DNA of 14,058 nucleotides from Monoraphidium neglectum (Eukaryota > Chlorophyta > Chlorophyceae > Sphaeropleales > Selenastraceae). The stretch's first letter is position 1; each line of letters opens with the position of its first letter. Shown here in pieces: positions 9,352 to 14,058 of the stretch. Position numbers and translations under genes: made by a program. A model generated the notes under the pieces. That model was not told the origin of the DNA. It ran no database searches and worked only from the letters and a program-made list of their open reading frames with translations. The stretch spans positions 1-14,058 of the forward strand of contig NW_014012175.1 of the NCBI RefSeq assembly GCF_000611645.1. The letters are read 5' to 3'.

Positions 9352-10281
9352 AATGCTGAAGCAAACCCAAACACCGGGATGCAGCCGCCCTTCTGAAGTA
9401 CCAAATCAATCATGCGTGGACTATGCAGCAGGAGTCGGTGGGGTCCCCCCTCAACAACGGAGGGGCTAGGGAAGACCGCCACGGCACACGCTCCATGAGC
9501 CGGGGGCCGCGTGTGCTTGTGCGGGCACAAGCACGCGCGAGCGCCCGCGGCGCCGCCGACGACGGGAGGGCACGCGGTGGGGTGGTCGATGACGCGCCCG
9601 CGTTTGACCAGGAACAACAAGTTGAGTGGAGGTGCTGGACGTGCGTGTGAGCGGCGCCGCGCCGCGCCGCGGGGCGCTTGGCTTGCGCAGCGCAGCAGGC
9701 GGCCCCGCACTCGCAGGGGCCCACGGCGCCGCACTGGCGGCGCCGCCCCGGCCCACGCCGCCAGACGCGCATGCGCCTGGGCGAGGAGCAGGCGGCGAGC
9801 GCCCCAAGGGGGGAAGGGGGCGGCGCTCTCCAGCCGCCTTGGTTGAAATGTCTCTGTAGCAAGACTGGTGTTGCTTGCGCGTAATTGAAATCGAAAAGGC
9901 CACCCGGTTGACTGTGCCCAGAGGGCGGGCTCCCAAGAGCTCACTTCCTGCGCCTTGCTACCGGACTCCAGGAAATGCGAGTGTGTGCAGTGCGGGCTTG
10001 CAAGCCGGCCACCCCGTGAGAAGGGCGGCGTGGCAGCGGGATCAAACGTGCGTTTCGCCCGCGGGCGCCCCCACCAGCCGCCGCGCGCGGCCGCGGCTAC
10101 AACAGGCGCCGCGGCCGGCGTCAGGCCCCGTGGTGCTGCGCCAACGGTGCAGCAGGCGCCACACCTGGTCCGAAACAAGGCAAATCGATCGGTGCACTTG
10201 ACTGCCTGCGCAACAGCCCCTGCCCTGACCCCCACGCTTGCAGGGCCGCGCCGCCGCCGTCGCGCCCTGTGCATGCCCGAA

Positions 10282-10296
10282 CCCCCCCCCCCCCCC
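10282..10296. repeat. Homopolymer C15
   Basis: Fifteen C residues followed directly by six A residues, so G15 on the minus strand, in the region 3' of the exchanger gene. Similar C runs of 11-13 occur at 4577-4587, 11281-11291 and 12723-12735. Their lengths are prone to sequencing error and slippage. Confidence 0.9.
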
Positions 10297-10614
10297 AAAA
10301 AACAAAACCCTTGCCAGTGTGCCGCAGTGTGGACCCCCAACCCCAATCTTCCCGAGCCCTTGGCATGCGTGAGGGACAGCCCCAGGAGGGATGCGCCTCA
10401 TACATCACCGTGCGACGCGCCACCCGCGCCCGACGCACACAAAGTAGCAACGCAAATAGCGGCCAGCGGCCGCAGCCCCACATAGTTTGCTGCACACCAT
10501 GCGAAAGCGGCGCCCCGTCCTCTCCGCGGCCCACCGTCCCGCCCCTCCCCATCAGCAGCGCCTGCCGGCCGGCAGCCGCCTGAGGTCGCGCCGCGCTGCG
10601 CCACCCGGCCCGCG

Positions 10615-10632
10615 TGACGTCACGTGACGTCA
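10615..10632. promoter_or_regulatory. 18-bp perfect palindrome with three ACGT cores, overlapping the exchanger stop codon
   Basis: TGACGTCACGTGACGTCA is its own reverse complement. It is made of two TGACGTCA (CRE/C-box type) octamers sharing a central CACGTG (G-box). ACGT cores of these kinds are the established binding sites of plant and algal bZIP factors. The last three bases are the minus-strand TGA stop of the exchanger. Regulatory use is inferred; a hairpin in the mRNA right after the stop is another option. Confidence 0.6.
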
Positions 10633-11175
10633 GCGGCCCATCTTGGCCACGTGCATGAGCAGGAACTGCAGCAGCAGGGCCAGAGGGTACATGAGCACCG
10701 CAGCCAGGCCCCAGGCCGCCGGCCAGCTGCGGCGGCGCGTCGCAAACGCGCCAAGCAGCAGGGTGGGGACCAGAATGACGATGACCTGGATGTTTGGCAG
10801 GGCCAGGGGAGGGGGTCGAGGCGTGGGGTCACGAGGTGTGGGGTTGAGCGGTGGGGTCAAACATTGGGGCCGAGGATGGTGAGATTGCAGGCGCGTGCCC
10901 GCGCGTGCGTGCATGTGCGTGTTTTGGGCAGGGCCCGCTCAAGGGGCGGGGTGCCAAGGGGTGAGGTGGCAAAAGCCGATCATGAGGGGCAGTAGACGTG
11001 TGGTGGTGCCGCGCGTGCCTGCAACGGTGACTGCACCTGTCCTGCTCGGTACAGAGGTACAGCGCCGGCGTTATGTCACGGTTTTATGCAGTGAGCAGCG
11101 CAGCAGCACACCTCCAGCCACCCGCACGACGCGCGACGCCAGCATGCCAAGTGAAATAGGCAGCGCACACGCATT

Positions 11176-11208
<33 letters not shown>

Positions 11209-12541
11209 TATCTCTCTCGCTCTCACACCCTGATACGCACTATCTCGTCCGCACCCGCTGACCTCAAACACAATACACAACCCCCCCCCCCACACACATG
11301 CAACCACCCACCTCGGAGGTGAAGGTCCAAGGCAGACGCTTGGAGTAGACGATCGCGAGGAAGCAGCCCAGGCAGAGCGTAGAGTTGAGCACGACGGCGC
11401 CGTACACCTGCGGCCCCAGGCAGGGTGCGAGGGAGGGTGCGAGGGCGGCGTGTTGGGCGATTGAGGAGGGTGCGCAGGAGGGTTGGAGGTGTGCTCGTCA
11501 GAGCACACCTTGCTTGCTTGTGTCAGGAGCGTGGCGACGGCCGCAGGAAGGGCTGCGACATTCGGGCGCCAGGGGCTGGCGCTCCCTGACCACTTGCGAG
11601 CGGATCACGAGGCAACAAAAACAGCGAGCCTCGCCTGCCTCTCAACACCCCATGCACACAAGCGGGTCAGGTTCGCTGCGTACGTACACCGGGCAGCAGG
11701 GCGGCGCCTTCTCTGCCCGCACCTGGTTGAAGGTCACGGAGATGCGCTGGGTGGTCCTGCCGGCGGCGAACGCCAGGGAAGACACCAGCTCTGCAGTCGG
11801 CAGGGGGGGCCGGGGCGCGCGGGAGAGGCGAGGGGTCATAGGGCCGAGGTTGCCGAGATGCTCACTCAAAAAGCGGGAGCGGTTAGTGCGCAGCCAGCCG
11901 CCCTGCGACCCGGGCAGGCCAATCAGGGCGCCGGCAGTACTCGGCGCCACCACGCCCGCCATAGTTGGCCTACGTTGCCGGTGCCTCCTGGGTGCATGCG
12001 TTCGTGCGCGTACGTGCGCGTGTGTGCATGCGTGCCTCACCGCTGGCGTTGGAGGCCATGGGCATGAAGATGAAGGCGAGGAAGAAGGGGTGGACGCCTG
12101 AGGCGCGGGATATGTCAGTGACAGTGCCCACCAGGGGGTCTGGGGGGAGGGAGAGGCAGGGGCAATGAAGAGGGATGTCAGGGCGAGGGTAGAGCAAAGC
12201 CAGAAACGCTCACAAGGCCAATGATGTGTGTGTGTATGTGAGTGTTCGTATACAGTATCTATTTGTCAATGTGTGGGCATGTGCGTGCGTGCGTGTGTGT
12301 GTGAGTGTGTGTGTGTGTTGTGTGTTGTGTGTGTTGTGTGTGTTGTGTGTGTGTGTGTGTTTGTCGCTCTCTGTGTGCGTGTGTGTGTGTGTGTGTGGTG
12401 TGTGTTGTGTGAGTGTGTGTTGTGTGTTGTGTGTTGTGTGTGTGTGTGTTTGTCGCTCTCTGTGTGTGCGTGTGTGTGTGCGCGTGTGTGTGCATGTGCA
12501 CGTGTAAGTGTGTGTGTTTGTCTCTCTGTGTGTGTGTTTGT

Positions 12542-12586
<45 letters not shown>

Positions 12587-13930
12587 CGCGAGCGACTGGG
12601 GTGGAGAGCGGAACACGGGCTTCAGCACCTCTCAGACGTGCACAGGCCGGCGTCCCTGCGCAGCAACTGTGCGCTCGGCCCGCCGCCGGCTGCTGGCTGA
12701 GCCACTCGTGGTCAGACAACGACCCCCCCCCCCCCGCCTTGCCGCTGGGGCGCTGCGCACGCACGCCGCACACCCAGGGGCGGCCGCCGCGCCACCCCTG
12801 CCCTAGCCGCGCCACCCCGCCCACCTGAGAACACCGCGCACAGCGCCGTCCCCGCCGCCAGCAGGCCCGCCGCCCTGATGCCGACCTGCCACGGCTCCAG
12901 CGGCGCCTCGTCAGCGTCGTCCTTGCTGGCGCCGCTCGCGCTGCCCTGGGAAGAGGAGCAGCCCGCGGCCGACTCCACGTCCGTCTCTGAGTCGTCGGTG
13001 TAGGGCTCCCCGCCATCGCTGCCAGAGCCGGAGCTGCTGCACGGCAGACGGCGCAACCGACGGAATAGGAGGGTCGGGGCGTTGTGAGTGAGGACGAAAA
13101 GGTGGTTGCCCGCGTCAACAGGCGAGCAGCCGAGAAGAGGGAGGTGGACTCGTCTCGATGCAACGCAGGCGGGCCTCGTGCAGCGCGGGCGAGCGGGGCC
13201 GGGATTGCAGAGGTGAGCAGGTGCGTGTGGGGCTGGCGTGCAGGACAAAATCGGGGCGAGGAGGGGTCCAGTCACAGCCCATGGCTGCAGGGCGACCAAG
13301 GGGGGGGGAGGGTCTGGGCTCACATCTCAAGGAGGGGCATGCTGAGGTCGTCGACGTGGACGAGCAGCTGCTGGGTAGCTGCCGCGGGGTCCTTGGCGGC
13401 GGCCTTTAGGAACTTGGGCTCGTTCCTCAGGGCGGAGCGGCGCAACTTGTAGGCGACCCAGCGGGACACGCCTGTGGAGGTTGTATGTGTGTTTCATGTG
13501 AGGGTGTGTGTGTGAGTGTGTATGTGTGCATGTGTGTGCACGTGTGAGTGCAAATGTCTGTGTGCCCGAGTGCATGTGAGCGCAAACAGCTGTACCCCAT
13601 CACCACGATCTAGACACCCCGTAAAAGCTCCCAACACACGCACGCACGCACGCACGCACACACACGCGCGTACACACGTGCGCACACAGAAAAAATGTCC
13701 ACCCACCCTCGTGGAACATCTCCTCGGTGATGTGCCCCACCCCCTGCCGGTCAAACTCCCGCATCCACAGCGCCACGTGGTCGTCCAGCGCCTTCCCGCC
13801 CAGCGTCACAGACACGCCGCTGCCGCCGTTGATCCCGCCGGTGGGCGCGCCGCCGCCGCTCCAGGCGGGCTTGGCGATTTCGAGGCCTATCAGCATGGAG
13901 CGGATGTCCTCAGAGTCAAGGCAGCCATTC
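10630..13930 (-). CDS. NCL: EF-hand Na+/Ca2+ exchanger-like protein (NCL type), C-terminal part, 5' end outside the window
   Basis: Visible coding exons: complement(join(10630..10785,11312..11407,11723..11790,12041..12139,12825..13036,13324..13471,13707..13930)), 333 residues to the stop. The order is the end of a first EF-hand loop (NGCLDSED), a Gly-rich stretch, a second EF-hand-like unit ending FHEGVSRWV, an acidic Ser-rich insert (about 125-170), then five hydrophobic segments. [23 protein letters not shown] is the second alpha-repeat of cation/Ca2+ exchangers, with ASNASE at 223-228. [14 protein letters not shown] and the final [12 protein letters not shown] stretch fit plant NCL proteins, which exchange Ca2+ for a monovalent cation across a membrane and carry EF-hands between the two exchanger halves. 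The N-terminal half with alpha-repeat 1 should lie beyond the right edge. The second EF-hand lacks several usual ligands. Family assignment is firm; ion specificity is not shown by sequence. Confidence 0.9.
11178..11205. repeat. (CA)14 microsatellite in the last exchanger intron
   Basis: Twenty-eight bases of pure CA within intron 10786-11311. On the coding strand it is TG-rich and lies about 105 bases after the 5' splice site. A C11 run followed by CACACACA (11281-11299) lies closer to that site. Confidence 0.95.
12225..12590. repeat. Long compound TG microsatellite in an exchanger intron
   Basis: About 365 bases of TG with TTG, GAG and CG interruptions, filling more than half of intron 12140-12824. 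A recognisable sub-block, TTGTCGCTCTCTGTGTG, occurs at 12361 and again at 12450, with shortened relatives (TTTGTCTCTCTG, TTTGTCTCTG) near 12518 and 12538. This implies tandem duplication of a unit of about 89 bases. It ends in a CG run (12579-12590). On the coding strand it is CA-rich and lies upstream of the 3' splice site. Confidence 0.95.
13033..13036 (-). other. Tandem (NAGNAG) acceptor in the exchanger gene
   Basis: The minus strand reads GTGCAGCAGC at this 3' splice site. Either AG can be used: the exon starts at 13036 or 13033. Both keep the frame and the split codon ATC (Ile), and they differ by one Ser in the acidic Ser-rich insert. Confidence 0.75.
13481..13560. repeat. TG-rich tract near a 3' splice site of the exchanger gene
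   Basis: TG repeats with GA and CA interruptions. On the coding strand they form a CA tract directly upstream of the acceptor at 13472. With the tract at 13634-13687 they bracket the same 235-base intron. Confidence 0.85.
13634..13687. repeat. CACG/CA repeat near a 5' splice site of the exchanger gene
   Basis: CACG tetranucleotides (about 13634-13660) run into CACA/CGCG sequence. On the coding strand this is a TGCG/TG tract about 20 bases after the donor at 13706. Confidence 0.85.
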
Positions 13931-14058
13931 CTGGGGGTGCGGAAGCCGGGGAGGCGGTCGGGGCGGGTCGACGGGCCAGCTTGGGGAGGGATCAAGCAAT
14001 TCGGGGCGTCGAGGGAGGGGCGGCGGGTGCGACGGCTGCGATGTGAGCAGCACCACAC
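13931..14058 (-). other. Partial intron at the right edge (exchanger gene)
   Basis: The exon at 13930 begins after CACCCCCAG in the middle of an EF-hand loop, with one base completing the preceding codon (phase 2). The remaining 128 bases show no continuation of the loop, so they are intron. The minus strand at the very edge reads GTGTGG, which could be the donor, but the upstream exon is not in view. Confidence 0.75.

Larger units (their letters stand above)
8306..10629. other. 2.3-kb spacer between the modular gene and the exchanger gene
   Basis: The part from 8400 to 8690 is visibly more AT-rich than the surroundings and probably holds the promoter of the modular gene. A minus-strand CATATAATAG-like stretch lies near 8674-8682, but its distance from the ATG makes it weak. 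The rest, to 10629, would include the exchanger 3' UTR. I found no TGTAA on the minus strand until 8929-8933, about 1.7 kb past the exchanger stop. Open frames of up to about 400 codons occur but look like GC-rich chance frames. No RNA gene or transposon ends were recognised. Confidence 0.55.

Noticed and set aside
8667..9359. Plus-strand open frame of 230 codons in the spacer
   Set aside because: No domain, signal peptide or membrane pattern, and no convincing promoter or splice context.
9135..10346. Minus-strand open frame of 403 codons in the spacer
   Set aside because: Arg/Ala/Pro-rich with no recognisable motif, and it spans a poly-G run. Several other frames are also open here, as expected from the composition. 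It could be part of an unknown gene, but nothing positive supports it.
12361..12540. Spaced copies of TTGTCGCTCTC, looking at first like a direct-repeat array
   Set aside because: There are only two clear copies, with low-complexity TG between them, in an intron of a eukaryotic gene; this is not a CRISPR array.
12226..12806. Open frames of Val/Cys (plus) or His/Thr (minus) repeats
   Set aside because: They are translations of the TG/CA microsatellite inside an intron.

Overview
This window is nuclear DNA from a eukaryote, most likely a GC-rich green alga (Chlorophyta). It holds three intron-rich protein genes, all on the minus strand. Their introns begin almost uniformly with GTG, the proteins carry Ala/Gly/Pro-rich linkers, and TGTAA, the usual green-algal poly(A) signal, lies downstream of two of the stop codons. 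I cannot name the species. The exon joins below were built by hand from reading-frame continuity, splice-site dinucleotides and protein-family conservation. No transcript data were available.

Layout from left to right: (1) 1-1004 is the 3' flank of the first gene, with a candidate poly(A) signal near 640. (2) 1005-2951 is a complete six-exon Rab7 small GTPase of 206 residues. One of its introns has a GC donor. (3) 2952-4069 is a spacer holding the Rab7 upstream region and the 3' flank of the next gene. (4) 4070-8305 is a nine-exon gene for a predicted 786-residue type I membrane protein. It has a signal peptide, three copies of a six-cysteine module resembling the FnII/kringle core, a divergent fungal-type cellulose-binding (CBM1-like) module, an alpha/beta ectodomain segment, one transmembrane helix and a Gly/Ser-rich tail. 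(5) 8306-10629 is a spacer of about 2.3 kb with no gene I can support. (6) 10630 to beyond the right edge is the C-terminal half of an EF-hand Na+/Ca2+ exchanger-like protein (plant NCL type). Seven exons are visible and the 5' half is off the window.

The three genes are co-oriented but do not form an obvious pathway. Rab7 acts in late endosome/vacuole traffic, and the exchanger would act in an endomembrane or plasma membrane. The modular protein looks like a cell-surface or wall-associated protein. The most unusual item is this modular gene, with its repeated C-x-C...C-x(10,11)-C-x6-C...C module next to a CBM1-like domain on phase-1 exons. Other points of interest are TG-rich tracts just inside several 5' splice sites, an 18-bp perfect palindrome with three ACGT cores over the exchanger stop codon, and a degenerate second EF-hand.
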